Notes: a model not told the origin generated them from the sequence alone. Positions 47,422-60,375 are shown, numbered from the stretch's first letter. The stretch is DNA of 64,000 nt from Phallus indusiatus (GCA_027605045.1 JAQFWX010000004.1:744001-808000), one strand, 5' to 3'. Program-made: numbers and translations.

Positions 47422-47589
47422 TATAACATATTTATTCTCGATAATTTCACCACGTTTAGAAACCTCCGTAAAGCGATGGATGCGTCAGATGCAGACTGGA
47501 TGAAACCCAAGGTTCTTTAATTTTAGACGCTCGAACGTTGTGTGACCCGCGTGCTGTCACGCGTCATTCCCATTTATATTAATTTTTAT
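47422..47589. promoter_or_regulatory. RNF220 promoter with an ACGCGT element
   Basis: 168 bp between RNF220 and the 3' end of BIO3-BIO1. TCACGCGTCA covers 47557-47566, preceded by CCCGCGTG. The element resembles those before Gemin2 and RPA2. Confidence 0.4.
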
Positions 47590-50231
47590 TCACAAATTGG
47601 ACAAGAGCGCATTTTCTAAACTTCTAAGAGTTTCTGGAGATGTATTCAAACTGCACATGAAATACGCGATATCTCCGAGCGTTCGATAGTGTACGTTGAA
47701 AGATCCGACATTTTCGCTGTTAATGGAAGCGTGTTTTAGGAAAGCCAGAGCTGAATGAGCCGATCCGGAAGTATATCCTGAATAGACATAGAGTGTGAAT
47801 AATATTCTATAATGTAATATGTGAGAACAGACCTTCCACATCGCCGCGAATTTTAAAGGCCAAAACTGTGCCAAGCGTCATAACTTCCTCAACACTGGAG
47901 CGTAATGATAATTGCTTGACAAATTCTGGGGACCAAAAACTCCACGGTGAGTTTTGAGCAACAGAGGATAACGGGTTTCGCTTCCACTGTCGTTGAGCAA
48001 ACCGATAAGGCTCCTTTTGCGAAACGATATCCATTTGACGGAGAGTTTCAAGCGCGACTTGGCAACCCACGGGATGCGCGGTATAACTATGGCCATGTAA
48101 AAGGGCTACCGCTTTGGTATCCCCCATAAATGCTTGGTAAATGGAATTATTGGCCAGTGTGATGGCCAAGGGTATCAGGCCACCCGTTAACATTTTTGCA
48201 TAAACCCCAATATCGGGGTTTACACCTAAAATGGAAGAACAGGTTTCGAAGCCTAGCCGGCGTAGGCCGACGAAAACTTCGTCAAAGATGACTGGAAGCC
48301 CTTTCCATGTATTTTCCGGTTGTTCCTGAGCCTCCTGAGAGCGTACGCACTCGATAAGAATGCGCTGAAATAAGGGATCGACAAAAATCATCCCTCCTGC
48401 ACCCATTACCAAAGGTTCCAGGACCAAAGCAGCCAATTTCGTCGTGTGTCGTTTGTTTAGGTTTTCCAGTGCGTTTTGAACGAAGTTCCTATATATATCA
48501 GCTAATGGAGATTGCAGCCGAGAATCTACATCGTATACACTCGATAGAGAATTGTCCGACAGAGGCCCCAATATGTGTGAGGGCGCTTGGTGAAACTCCC
48601 GGAAGGGCTGGGGTAAATTGATTTTGACAATACCCCGTTGAACACCAATTGAAGGCGGATCCAGCCAGAATCCCTTCGCGTTATGCCATTCACAGCTGTA
48701 AATACCTTCTTCACAGGCATCCATTGCACCAATCGTGTCTCCATGATAACTTCCCTTCAAACCGAGGACTCCCAATTCGGGATCAGCATGTTTTTTCCAT
48801 TCATGTCGTTTTGTGAAGGCCCTAAAAGCCATTTTCAAGGCAACTTCCATGCCTGTGGAACCGTTATCTGAAAAGAATGCTCTCGAGGCCCATCCTTTGC
48901 CAGGTGGTCTCTGAATCAATGTTTCAGCGAGTTTGAGAGCCGGAAGATGTGTTGCCTGAGGGAACATCACATGTCCATACCGTCCTGCCGCTTGCGCAGC
49001 GGCCATAGTCAAGGTAGTATTCGAGTGTCCGATCGTTTGAGTCCACCATGAAGCGCTTCCTGAAAGACGTATTGAAAAGTAAAACTTAAGGAATTCATGA
49101 TTGACAATATACCATCAAATTCAGGATTTAGCAGACTTCGGTCTTTCGTGTGGGATTGCTTGTATACTGAAAAGAAATCGCCTTGAGCGCTATCAATGAC
49201 TGTTACGTCTGAAGTATCTTTGACCATTCCATGTTGAACAAATGGCCACCAAACGTGATGCATCGTACGCTCGGCCATTGAATTCAAATTTTTGAGACGC
49301 TCCAAGTGAGCTTGATGAAGTCTTTCTTCCAGAAGTTCCATTTGGGAACCAGGCGATACTTTTAGTGTTGAATAATAATCATTGGTTGCATGGGTATCTT
49401 TTCCGCTGTCACCGGTAAGATTCGGAGGAGGCTGGATATTGAATAGTGGAATTCCTCGGTCCGCAAAATATTTGGATAGGTATAGATGATTTTTATACAA
49501 ATCGTCGGAGAACATGGATACCGCGTCGATCTGGTAGCCTCGAAGGAGGAGAGATTCGTAGGCTGAAATTGTGGCAGAAATTCCTCCAAGCCTGGAGTCT
49601 CCAATTAAGACGACGGGTAATAATAATGGACGGTAAGCATCTGCTTGGGGAATTCCAGAAATCGCGGGGGAATTAACACCTAGAGAATCTCGTTTAACTT
49701 GATATTTGGAAAAGACTTGTCCGAAGTACCTCCTGCGGTCTCGATATACATAGCGCTAGGACCACTTAACCCACTCGCACATTTCGATATGTGATCATTG
49801 ATTACTTTTATCAGCCTCTCATCCGATATTATTTCCTGAGACCAAATAAATCGAACAGAGCTGAGCTGATATCCAAACTAGTCCAAAGTGAACTACCTTG
49901 TTATCCAGCTGAGCTGCTAAGTGAGGACTAAGCGGTTTGGTATATTGAAAGAGACAACGAGTTTGCAAAGTCTCCCGGATATCTTTGCAAAATGTCTTGA
50001 TGTGTCTAGATATTTAAGTCGTTAGAATCTGGAATTCAGAGGGCAGGAGGATCAGGCTAACAGGTCGTCTGCTTCCTCGGGTGCCCCGGTACTGACGGGT
50101 TTTAGATAGAAGACCCCACTTCTTCTCAAGGAGGATGCACGACATAGCGCGGTACTAAAAATCGTTTTTCCGACGGCAGTATTGGCTCCGAATATTTGGT
50201 GAATGCGTAGCTGTTCATACAGCCTCGTCAT
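47590..50231 (-). CDS. BIO3-BIO1: Bifunctional dethiobiotin synthetase / DAPA aminotransferase (BIO3-BIO1 fusion)
   Basis: Carries the last two steps before biotin synthase in one chain. The N-terminal BioD half (start 50231) has the P-loop FGANTAVGKT and YLKPVSTGAPEEADDL, then TAGGVNSPAISGIPQADAYR and LPVVLIGDSRLGG. The C-terminal BioA half has HVWWPFVQH, the PLP-binding FSDNGSTGMEVALKMAFR, LGLKGSYHGDTIGAMDA, VIFDEVFVGLRRLG, and GVYAKMLTGGLIPLAITL containing the expected Schiff-base Lys. The final exon (YTSGSAHSALAFLKHASI...) ends at 47590. Such fusions are known in plants and many fungi. I saw no obvious mitochondrial leader beyond the short MTRLYEQLRIHQ. Confidence 0.94.
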
Positions 50232-50336
50232 TGCTTGAAGGGCTGCGAGGAATATAAGCGCCGACAGCCAGGGCTGGAAAAAGCGCGTCACGCATCACGC
50301 GTTGTCACGTCTCCAACGTCCTCTACTGCATTGATC
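50232..50336. promoter_or_regulatory. Shared promoter of BIO3-BIO1 and RPA2, with an ACGCGT box
   Basis: 105 bp between divergent start codons. It contains ACGCGT at 50297-50302 and GCGCGTCACGC just before it. In yeast, replication genes such as RPA subunits are switched on at G1/S through ACGCGT, so this box probably serves RPA2. Confidence 0.55.
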
Positions 50337-51445
50337 ATGAATTGTATGTCTTATATTGTATTGTATGAGGTGTCCACTTAACGATATAGATTCTCAAACG
50401 TATGGTAGTGGTGGTGGTGGCTACTTGGTGGGCAGTCAGGATAGTCCAGGTCAAGAAGCAAAAGTTAGTATATTCCTTCCTCCCTCTTTTCTTTGTAAGG
50501 TCATTTTTAAACGCGTGTAACATTTCTAGAAGCAAACTGGCTCGGGTGTACGGCCTGTAACCATATTGCAACTCCTAAATGCTTCCCAAGCACATAGCGA
50601 TGCTCCTTTCATTGTGGACGGTAGTGAATTAGGACAAGTATGTCTTGCGCACTCTATGACTTTGTTTTGAGACATTCATAACGAGCTGTTTCTTAGATCA
50701 CAGTTGTGGCTCGACTAGTAGAAGACATTGAACCGCAGAGCACAAATATTCTTCTCAAATTGGATGATTCAACTGGTCGCATCGACGCCCGACATTGGCT
50801 GGATTCTCACGAGTCCGCCGATAGCTATAGCCAATTAAAGTAGGCTTTCTTTTATGAATCAAGTAAGTATCTCAAATGATCCAGAGAGAGATCCTTCGTT
50901 CGTGTAATGGGAACTATGAAATCCTTGGCCGATAAGAAGCATATTTCGGCTCCCCACATTCGTTTAGCATCAGCCCGAGAATTTCTATTTCATAGGTCAG
51001 ATGTGATGTTAGCTTATGCACAGTCGTGTCTGGTAAGTGTATACATTCTTGATCGACCATTGGAATGTCGCACCCATATTACTCAGGTACCATCTGGAGG
51101 TCCGTCCACCAGTATGAATATTGATACATCCGCGTACACGCCTGGTGCCACGTCGACAACGAACGCTCAGGACAATCCAAATTATGCTCACCTCCCCTCT
51201 CTCGAACGGAGCATTCTTGACTTCATGCAAAAATCTCCGGTCGACAACAATGGTGTCCATGTTCGAAGCATTGTCGCAAGTCTAGCTTCCCTAAATATTA
51301 CCGCTGATAAATTAGTGTAAGTCGGCTTTTCTGCTCTGAAGCATTGGTTGACAACAGACGCGTTGCTAGATCCGCATTGGATCGGCTAATGGACGAAGGT
51401 CACGTATATACTACTTGCGATGAGAATCATTTCAAAATCTCTTAA
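50337..51445 (+). CDS. RFA2: Replication protein A 32-kDa subunit
   Basis: Middle subunit of the single-strand DNA-binding RPA heterotrimer. Exon 1 is only 7 bases (50337-50343, ATGAATT). Exon 2 from 50390 completes MNYSQTYGSGGGGYLVG, the phosphorylatable N-terminus. The OB fold follows: GVRPVTILQLLNASQAHSDAP, ITVVARLVEDIEPQSTNILL, KLDDSTGRIDARHWLD and RVMGTMKSLADKKHISAPHI. An in-phase intron near 51031-51087 with no stop must be removed before VPSGGPSTSMN. The C-terminal winged helix reads SLERSILDFMQKSPVDNNGV, then SALDRLMDEGHVYTTCDENH, stop at 51445. Confidence 0.93.
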
Positions 51446-51661
51446 TTTTTGCTCTGTACTATTAGTTACTCATTGAGACTGTACATTAGCTGAGAATTTG
51501 CTAGCGGAACCGTAGAGAAAAATTAATTAGCTGTGACAATGTGACTGGTCGCGTGACTAAATTTTTCTCTCCCTGTCCTCTCGCCAAGCGCATCATCTTT
51601 GTGGCCCGCAGGCCTGAGATATTTTTTTTCTATTCTTCTATCATAATAAAGGGCCTTATAC

Positions 51662-54074
51662 ATGTTCCATTCCAATTCGTCTTCGTTTAATCAAAGACAA
51701 CCAAAAGCAGGACCCTCAGCGATGCCACCACCGCGGTTCCAGCAGGACAATTTTCACTCCAAATCAATGCCATTTCCCAAAAGAAGTTACTCTTCCTCAA
51801 AGCACGGTATGCCTTCGGATAGAAAAATAGCCACAAACTCAAGAATCGAAAAGGACGAAAAGTACAAAAAGGACATGTACCTTACGTATGTGAACAACGC
51901 ATTGCTTCAAAAGGCGAAGGTGCGTGTATTCTAGTCCGAGTATCCTCAGGAATTAAAATTCGTCCAATGACAGGGCAATAATATTCCATTTGATGAACTT
52001 GTTCAGTTCTTTTCGTCCAGCCAGTCTCAGAATACCAACGCACCTACGACAACAGCTCAGCTTCGGCTGTGTCTTTCTGCACTATCACATGTTGTCTCTC
52101 AGCTTGAACGAACACATACCGCTTTAGTAGAGGCTATTGTCAATCTACCATGGGCTGTAATGGATCCCATTTTTTCAAAATCTTACATATCTTTTATTGG
52201 AATACTAGTTAGTGCTCGTCCACAGTACTTATCTTTGGTACTACAGAAAATCGCCCTCGGTTTCACTTTTCGTACGTAACTAAAAAAATCTTTAAGTGAT
52301 TAATTCATACTAAAGGCTTCGTTTTGTACAGGCTCTAGTGCTCTTGCTACGGGTGCATTCACGTTAGAAGACGCTACACCGCCGGTAACTCGTCGCTTGG
52401 TTTACGAAAGATACCATAATCTACTGGAGTATCTATTTTCATTGATCCCCACCCTTCCCACATCACTACACCCATTATTAGTGCGGAACTTTCCTCATAA
52501 ACGACAAGAACGAGCAGACCAAGAAACTTATATTCGTAACTTACTCCGCATAACTGAATATTGCCCGGCCTTGACGGACCGAATACTCGGAATAATCATC
52601 GATAGAGTCATTCAGGTAGATGTAAGTAATCCAGTACTTCTTATCATATCAAGCTTGAACTTGTTTAGGTCGAAATTCAAGTTGAGGTTGAAGAGTTAGA
52701 AGAAAATCTCGGTGATGAAGGGATTTTCCTCTTTGATCCTCTCGATACTGTTGTTGGACAGGAAGGGGATGGTTCCGATTCTGATGATTCTGATGGGGAG
52801 GATGCGCTCAGCGATGTGTCTTCGGAAGTGGAGGCTGCATCGGACGACGGCAAAGCCCCAACAGCACAACCAAATCAAGATACCACTCAGATACGGGACA
52901 TGATTACAAAGTTGGACAGCATGATGGAAATTCTTTTCCAGTACTTTGAAGGAACGAACAAAACATATGATCTTGCGTCTGGCGATTCATCCTTACCCTC
53001 AGAGCCCTCAGAAAGTCGCCATTTAGCCCATGAGCAGAAAAAGTCTTTCTTCATTATCTTATTATCCATCTTCGACCGCACAATCATTCGCACCTTCAGA
53101 TCACGATACACGCAATTTTTGATCTTCTGGTACTCCTCTCTTGACCCCGAATTCACGGACATGTTTCAGGGAATGCTCGTGTCTAAAGCTCTTTTGGAGG
53201 AGGATCAGTCCATTGTAACTCGTGTAGCAGCAGCTAGCTATATAGCGAGTTTCGTTAGTCGGGCATTATTCGTTGATGGCAATAACGCAAGAATGGTCAT
53301 TGGACTCATGTGCGATTATCTGGAACATCACCTCAATCAATGCGCGGCCATGGGCAAAGATCTTGATCTCAACTCCACGTACCACGCGGTGTTCTATTCT
53401 GTCGCTCAGGCGGTTTTTCTCGTTTTCTGCTTCCGATGGCGGGACTTCCAGGTCGACGCAGAACCCGACGAGTTAGCTGCTGTACCAGTTCCGGCAAAGA
53501 AATGGATTAGCAAGCTGGATGTCATGCAACGCGTCATCAAATCGGAATTAAATCCGTTAAAAGTGAGTTCTTGATGCGAAGCCAGCGTACCTCTTGACTC
53601 ACGATACGCTCTTAGGTTTGTTCGCAGAATGTTGTTGGACAATTTGCCCGCGTTGCTCACTCAACAAACTTTTTATATTGCTACACAATTATGTCAGGCA
53701 ACCAACGATCGCAATCGCACAACTCAAACGCGAAATCGTCGACTGGGAATCGTTTAGGTTCCACCATAGATGCGGAATTAAACACATTCTTTCCTTTCGA
53801 CCCTTATAAGCTGCCTCTATCGGCTCCACATATTCAAGATATATATCGCGAATGGTCTGCGGTAGCAATTGAGGATGACGAAGAAGACGAAGACTCTGAT
53901 GGCGAAAGCGGAAGCGAAGTTGGGGACGACGAAGTTTTGAACTTGTCTCACCTGCCCCAGAACATTCCGGGGGCTAATGAAATTGATATCACTGGCGGAT
54001 TGAGCAATTCTTTTGGCGGGATGAGTATTAGCCCCGTCCACCCATTCATCTCGCCTCTGGATCAGCGTCCATAA
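51662..54074 (+). CDS. RRN3: RNA polymerase I initiation factor RRN3 / TIF-IA
   Basis: Bridges Pol I to the core factor at rDNA promoters; a growth-control point in other fungi. Start MFHSNSSSFNQ at 51662. The HEAT-repeat body includes MYLTYVNNALLQKAKGNN, LCLSALSHVVSQLERTH, LVERYHNLLEYLFSLIPTLP-like blocks and ITEYCPALTDRILGIIIDRV. The central acidic loop is GSDSDDSDGEDALSD. Downstream are LDSMMEILFQYFEG, SRYTQFLIFWYSSLDPEFTD, TRVAAASYIASFVSRALFVD, YHAVFYSVAQAVFLVFCFRW and FFPFDPYKLPLSAPHIQDIY. An acidic tail ends at 54074. About five introns. The matches along the length are typical of RRN3. Confidence 0.95.
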
Positions 54075-54267
54075 AAGTTCGTTCATAAACGTACATAGCA
54101 CTCAGTTCCGCTTCACATTTTGCATATTATTTACATTTATGTAATTGCATTATATCACATTACAATGTTCTATTAGCGCAAGTTCAACATACTGTAGTCA
54201 TAGAGAATGATAAGTTAGCAGTATTCAAAATCGGTCGTATGGTTTCATATCGTCGTATCAATGTTCG

Positions 54268-57200
54268 TTAATTCGTATCCTGAAAAATCCGGCGCACAGA
54301 ACCCCTTCCATCCATCAGCATCCTGCTGCGTCCGACAGTCCTCATTCTTCGTTGAGTACCTTCGCGAATGCTGCGTATAGCTTCATCCAAATCGCCACGA
54401 CCGATGCTTCTTTGCCCATTCGGAACTGATGGCGGAGGTGCCAAGAGTGAAGTATTAATCTGCATACCGGTGAGAGGTAATCTTCCGAGAAGAAAGGGGA
54501 ACGTTACGTGAGAAGAAATCTCAGGTTTCTCTTGGACTTGTTGCTCTTTGGTTTGCATCGCAGGTAATTTGGGTGCGACTTCTGATGCGGCTTTCTAGAA
54601 GGAATCAACTCAGTAGACATAAACAATGAAAGCAAGTCAAACAAACGTCAAGAGCCACTGCAAAGGAAGTTACAAGACCGAAAAACTCCTCGGGCTTCAT
54701 ATTCTCCGAGCTTTCAATATTCTCTCCATAGTATTGAAGAAGAGATTGCAAGTCCTTGTCGATGGAGTCGCTCATATGTTTCAAAGCAATAATTGACGAA
54801 GTGACGTCGTTTGCGAAGGGCTAAAGGGGTAAGCGAGAGTCAACAAGACAAGAACGGTTAGGACTCACATCCATAATCACAACAAATTTGTCTCCCGGAA
54901 ATGCACGCCGTTGTTTCGTTGCCTCAATCTCACTCTTAACTTGATCCAAACCATTGACGACAGCGCTGACAGAAGTAAAAGTGGTTTGAACGGAAACTAT
55001 ATGGTATCAGTACGGTAACGAAGTCTATTTCAAGATTCACGTACTACGAGCTGCGGCTTCAATATGTGGCATATCAGTTATGAAATGAACCAGTTCTTGA
55101 TCAGACTGCAAAAGAACTCTTGCTAGATAGTGCAGCAAAGTCGGACAGCCGCCTCCAGCTCTGGCTGTCTTGGTTTCTTTCATCTAAAACAGACTGGCTC
55201 AGACCTTTCTTCTCGTGGGGTACATCGTCACGTACCTTGAGAAGAGCTTCCAACTGGAAACCACGAGCATTACCTCTGAAACTAAACCCGTTTAAAGCAT
55301 TGCCCAGAGTAAGCACAACCTGTTTAGGATGGTCGGAAACCACATTTGTTCAACCGCTAATGTTTGGAACTCACCTGGAGAACTTGCTTGAATTTCTTAG
55401 AGTTGCGCACTTCTCTACAGACTTCGTGTAGGATATTGAGCTCCGGGCGAATTTCTTCCAGATCGAGATCCAACTTTCTTCGGTAAAGCATACAATCAAT
55501 ACGCTGAGAAAGTCGGGGAATGGTAGATATCTGTATTATTTTTTAATGGCGGGACAAAGCACGGGGAAAACCATCCAAACCGCATTGAAATATTGGTCAG
55601 CTTTGGCCAGTTTACCTATGTCCTCGAAGTCTTTAATGCGTGTTACCTGATACGATTGATGTCAGACATTGAATGGATCATGATGAGTTTATGAACGAAT
55701 ACCTCTTCTGGTGTGGGTAGATTCTTCGCGACCATTTTCAAATCGTCAATCGTGAGTTTATCATCATTAATCTCAAGGATTGCTTGTCGTATATCATCGG
55801 GAGGGTATCGAATCCTTGAGAGCATTATGCCTGTCCCGGGTTTACCACTGAGACCAATTAATAGCTTTTTTTTTTACTTACCAATGTTTTGAGCGCGTGT
55901 GATATCAAGCAATGTGGTGACGCCTGGTTTTTTACTCTCTGTGTTAGTTTGCTTGCTTGAGTTTGGAACATCTTCCAATGAAAAGGTTTCTTCAAGATCT
56001 TTCAAATTCAGTTGAAAAGCGAGCGGTGTCAGATCGTTCCAGACATTCGATGTAGTATTAGAGTGTGGGAGTTTGTTCCAGAAGAAGGGTTTTAGTCGTT
56101 TTTTGGGACGGGTTACTTTAAGCGGTTTGCTTTTATTCCAGGCAGATGGCGGCGGAGGAGGTCCTGGTGGTGGCGGTGGCGGTGGAAAGACGTTTAACGG
56201 AGGACCACCTGATGGAGGTGGCGGAGGTGGTGGCGGTGGCGGGGGTGGAGTATCGCCTTGTGAGAGTTTACCCGAGACAGGAGGGGGCGGAGGAGGAGGA
56301 GGGGGAGGAGGAGGTGGTGGTGGTGGTAATGCTTGGAGATCAGTTGAAGGTGGAGAGAAGGTTGGGGGAGGTGGAGGTGGAGGTGGAGGCGGCGGTGGAG
56401 GGAGTACCGTTGTATCTGAGTTCACTGTAGCATCAGAGAGCCCTTGCGTTGCGTGAGGTGGTGGCGGAGGGGGCGGAGGGGGAGGCGGTAAAGACGCGGC
56501 AGTATTAGCACGTTTGGGGGTGGGATTGGGAGGCGGAGGTGGAGGTGCAACACGAGCTTTAAACTCTTTCTCGGACTTCGTGCTCTGTGCAGCTGCGAGT
56601 TGCTCAGTGAGTACAGTTATTTGTTTCCGCAAAGATTGTATTTCTTCTTCCTTAAGAGTAAGACTTTCAATTGCTTGGGAAGCGATTTGTTGAGCATCAA
56701 TCTCAGGCTCCCGCTCAGCAGAATCCTGTTGCAGCCCAGCCTGGAATCGAGAATATACCGATTCCAACGCCCTCTTTAGATACTTGATCTCTTTATCTCG
56801 TTGATTAACCGTGTCATCCAACTCAGCAAGCTGAAAGTCCATATCAGAAAGGAGCTATACAAGGGCACTGTATCAAACCTTAGCCTTTAATTTAGTGACC
56901 TCGTCATTCAATAATTGCCATTTAACGCGATCTCGTTCGCGTCTTGCGCGTTCATCCTAGACCAACGTCAGAAACAAGACATATTGAGAAAGTAGCAGCT
57001 CACAGGGTCTCTATCGACAACAGGGTTGCTTGCTCGAAGACGATCAAGTTCGCCTGACAATTGGAGGACTTGCTTTTCTTTGGAAACAAGGCGTTGAACA
57101 AGACCTTGAAAGCTAGGGTTTGCCTGTCATATATAGATATAAGTATTCTACTAAGAAAGTTAATAGTTAATTGAACTAACTTCTGCTCCAGGTCGACCTG

Positions 57201-60200
57201 GTTTGGAAGGTGCTTCAAGGTTGAGCGGCAAGGTTCTTAATGTATTCACTTCTGCTGTCTGCTGATCAAGCTCACTTTTCAGCCGTTCACGCTAACGTCA
57301 ACATTAGTCCAAGTCGTCGGAATATACTCTTGGTGTAATCGCCTTACCTCGATATTCAGCTCTTCAACCCGAAGACGAAGACGATCTAGTTCGTCTTCTA
57401 CATCAGGATCAAATCCCGTTTGTGTAACATTAGTGCGTAAGTCTTGCCCTGTGATATCTTGTATTGATGTCGTGAATGTTTGAAGGAGCATTCGCCAACT
57501 ATCGTCACTATAACTTCCTTAGTTTGAGTTGTGTACTTATTAATAATTGCGCTATACATATTATCCAATAAAGCTGCTTGCTGAACAAATTTATCGAGTA
57601 CAACGAATAGATCCGCTTTGTTTTGCCTGTTTATGGATAAGAACAAAGCACCCAGCAAGGCTGTTCGAAGACTTACAAAGGCAAGTCCTTCTCAAGGATG
57701 ACAGTGTACCACTTCAATGTGTCAACCATCATTGGGTATATATCTTTGTGTTGTTTGGCGATTGTAATGAGGCTCTCCAATGTCAGCTCTGATTCCGACT
57801 GTGATCGCTCACGCCGTCTAAACCGGCTTCGGGTGCGCTCACGAAGATCTTCCTCGTCTTCAAATTTCTCCTCGGTGTACACATTGATTTGAGTAAGAAG
57901 AGCCTCCGGAGGCTTCATGTATTTCAAAGTCTGGAGAATTTCATTATAAGCTTAGCTAAACGGACAAAGAAACAAAACGCACTACGATCGCCTCATTCAA
58001 ACCTCTTCTAGTGAACTCATCTCGCAGCATGACGCGTTCTTCAACATCGTCAGAACAGTTAGTCAGAGCATTGATTAATGCTAGAACGGCTGTCCGACCA
58101 TCCCACAGACTGTCGCTTTCAAGTGTTCTCTCTCCATCATGATCCGAGGACTGGAGAAGCGACACGAGACATTGGAAACGGTATGTCTCATCAAAAACTG
58201 AGCGAAATTCAGACATAGCCGATAGGACCAATCTGTGTCCATCAGTTATGGAGAGGACACATATGGCGGCCAAGACCTCAGCCGCTAAAGCATACAATCT
58301 AGGCGAAGGAATGCTTAAGGTGTATGTAATGTGGTCCACCAGTGCAGGAGAAGCCAGAACGCAGTTAAAGCCAGACTGGACAAAACGTATAAGTGGGAGG
58401 ATTGGAAGAATGTTTAAAACTTACCGGCGTGTTTAGCAGTACCCGTAAACATCTTATAACTTCCAGTACCACAGTTTGTTGAACGTCGGTCAGTAGTTTA
58501 TGTCGACTAGAATTCTTCCCGACTAAACCGGCTAACACTTTCCCTAATGCATCCATGCCACTGCCGCGTACAAATTCGTCTATCCATGTAATGTTGGTGG
58601 TAGACAAGTGAACCCGCAAGGAAATCAAATGCTTGACCAAACGAGTATCTGTCGCTTTCCTAAGTCTCAGGAATCACTAACGATTAATGATGTATATACA
58701 ACGAATGACAAACGTACCATTTTTGTATGCCATCGATGTACCACTGCGGAGTGTTAGCATTCTTGCCATCTGGAGATTTTTTGTCCGAATGATCCTTTCC
58801 ACCTGAGCTATTCCACCAGCTGCTCCACAAGCTGCCCGTGTTTTGAAGAACTAGAGAAGCCGACGCGCCTTCCTCGGACGCAGAGTCAGATGCGTGAGCT
58901 TCTTTCGTCGACGAGGGCGAGCTATTTCCCCAGCCAACTCCAGAAAAGCGCTTCATTATACTCTCTCCCGTTAATTGAGGTGCAATCTTGGATAATAAAG
59001 GTCCAGAACTACCAGGCGACACGGTTTGAGAAGTAGTAGAACGTTTATCCCGTGATGGCTGAGCCTGCGCATTCTGATGGAGTAAATATGATTTCCTGTC
59101 AGGCGGAAGTAGACGCATAGCATCGCGTTGAGGTCCTTTGATTCCCAACTCGTCCATCATCGATTCGAAAGCGACAGAGTCAAACTCTTCAAATGTCTCA
59201 CTTTGGCCATCGTCGCTTGTATCGTCTTTGGTACTTGGATAGCTTCTCATAGTATCCGACTTGAAACCAGGTATACTTTTCTCTACAAGTATCGGCCCAC
59301 TGACATTCTTGCGAACGGCTATTGATGACGATGAAGAAGCCGACCCGCCGCCTATCCAATCGTCGAACAATGTTGACAAGCGATTTTTACTATTGACCGA
59401 TTCGCTGGTACTAGATTGGCTCTTTGCAGTTGCGAACTGTGTTGCGCCAGTTACCGCCTTCGCTGTACCTTCACCTTCGTCATCTGGTATTGGTTCTGGT
59501 GATAGGCTCCGTGGATCAGGATGGTCAATTGCTCTATCACTAGAAGGAACAAAACGCGATTTGGACGTAGGGCGGCGGTACCACTCATCCGGCACACAAA
59601 AACGATAGCGCGTTCCCGATGTCTTCTTCGCAATTTTATCGGACATTATACTTGAGTTGTGCAGTGGCGTTACCTCTTTCTAAACATGAATAACGCAACT
59701 CATAATATATAATTTGAGATATAGTACCTTCGGGTTTGCCATCTCTTGCCATTGACACCTCTTCAATAACATAATCAACAGTACCACCACCGGATCCAGA
59801 GAGAACCTTGGCAAGTCCCAGTTCATCACAAATGTTACTGATAACATCCTCCACGGTGGTACTCCGAGCTAGGTAAGAGATCCAGCTGAATCCATCAGGT
59901 ATTTCAGGTACACGCAAGAAAGCTAAACGCAAATTGAGGTTGGGGTGCAATGATACCAGCCGAAACTGAGGGGTATGAAGGTGTCCTGTCAAAGGAAAGG
60001 CTGAAAAACGACGTTTAGAATGGGATGTAGGTGTCGATGTTTGAACGAGATGTTGAACTAAGGTTGACGACGGAGGAAGAATACCTATGATTACGGAATT
60101 CGACGTTTAAACATTTAAGGTCTAACTAGCTCAGGCTTACCAGATGATAATGTTTCAAGTTCTGAATCCTCCCATAACCGTCCTGGGGGTTCCTTTCGTA

Positions 60201-60375
60201 TCTTTTGGAGAGCCCATTCATCATGTTTCCAATCGCCAAGGACTTCTTCACAGACATCTTCCAGCACTTTGAGAGTGTCGATTACGTCCTTGACGGTTGA
60301 TTTAGAGGTTATAGAGGCAAAATGTAGAGAGCCAGAGGGAAGAAGGATAGGTGCGATAGTGGTTTGCTCGGTCAT
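54268..60375 (-). CDS. BNI1: Bni1/SepA-type diaphanous formin
   Basis: Nucleates and elongates straight actin filaments for polar growth and septation. The N-terminus (start 60375, MTEQTTIAPILLPSGSLHF) is a Ras-association-like extension reaching to about 59640. The GTPase-binding/FH3 part follows: FEEFDSVAFESMMDELGIKG, TPQWYIDGIQK, HLISLRVHLSTTNITWIDEF and an armadillo region. Coiled coil is at 57.5-56.6 kb, the FH1 proline runs (up to about 16 Pro) at 56.55-56.15 kb, then FH2 from LKPFFWNKLPHSNTTSNVWN to about 54.7 kb. The autoregulatory tail is RGDLDEAIRSIREGTQRRMR, stop at 54268. Roughly 20 exons. The single very long gene is consistent across all domains. Confidence 0.93.

Noticed and set aside
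56073..56456. Glycine-rich open frame on the plus strand
   Set aside because: It is the antisense of the formin proline runs.
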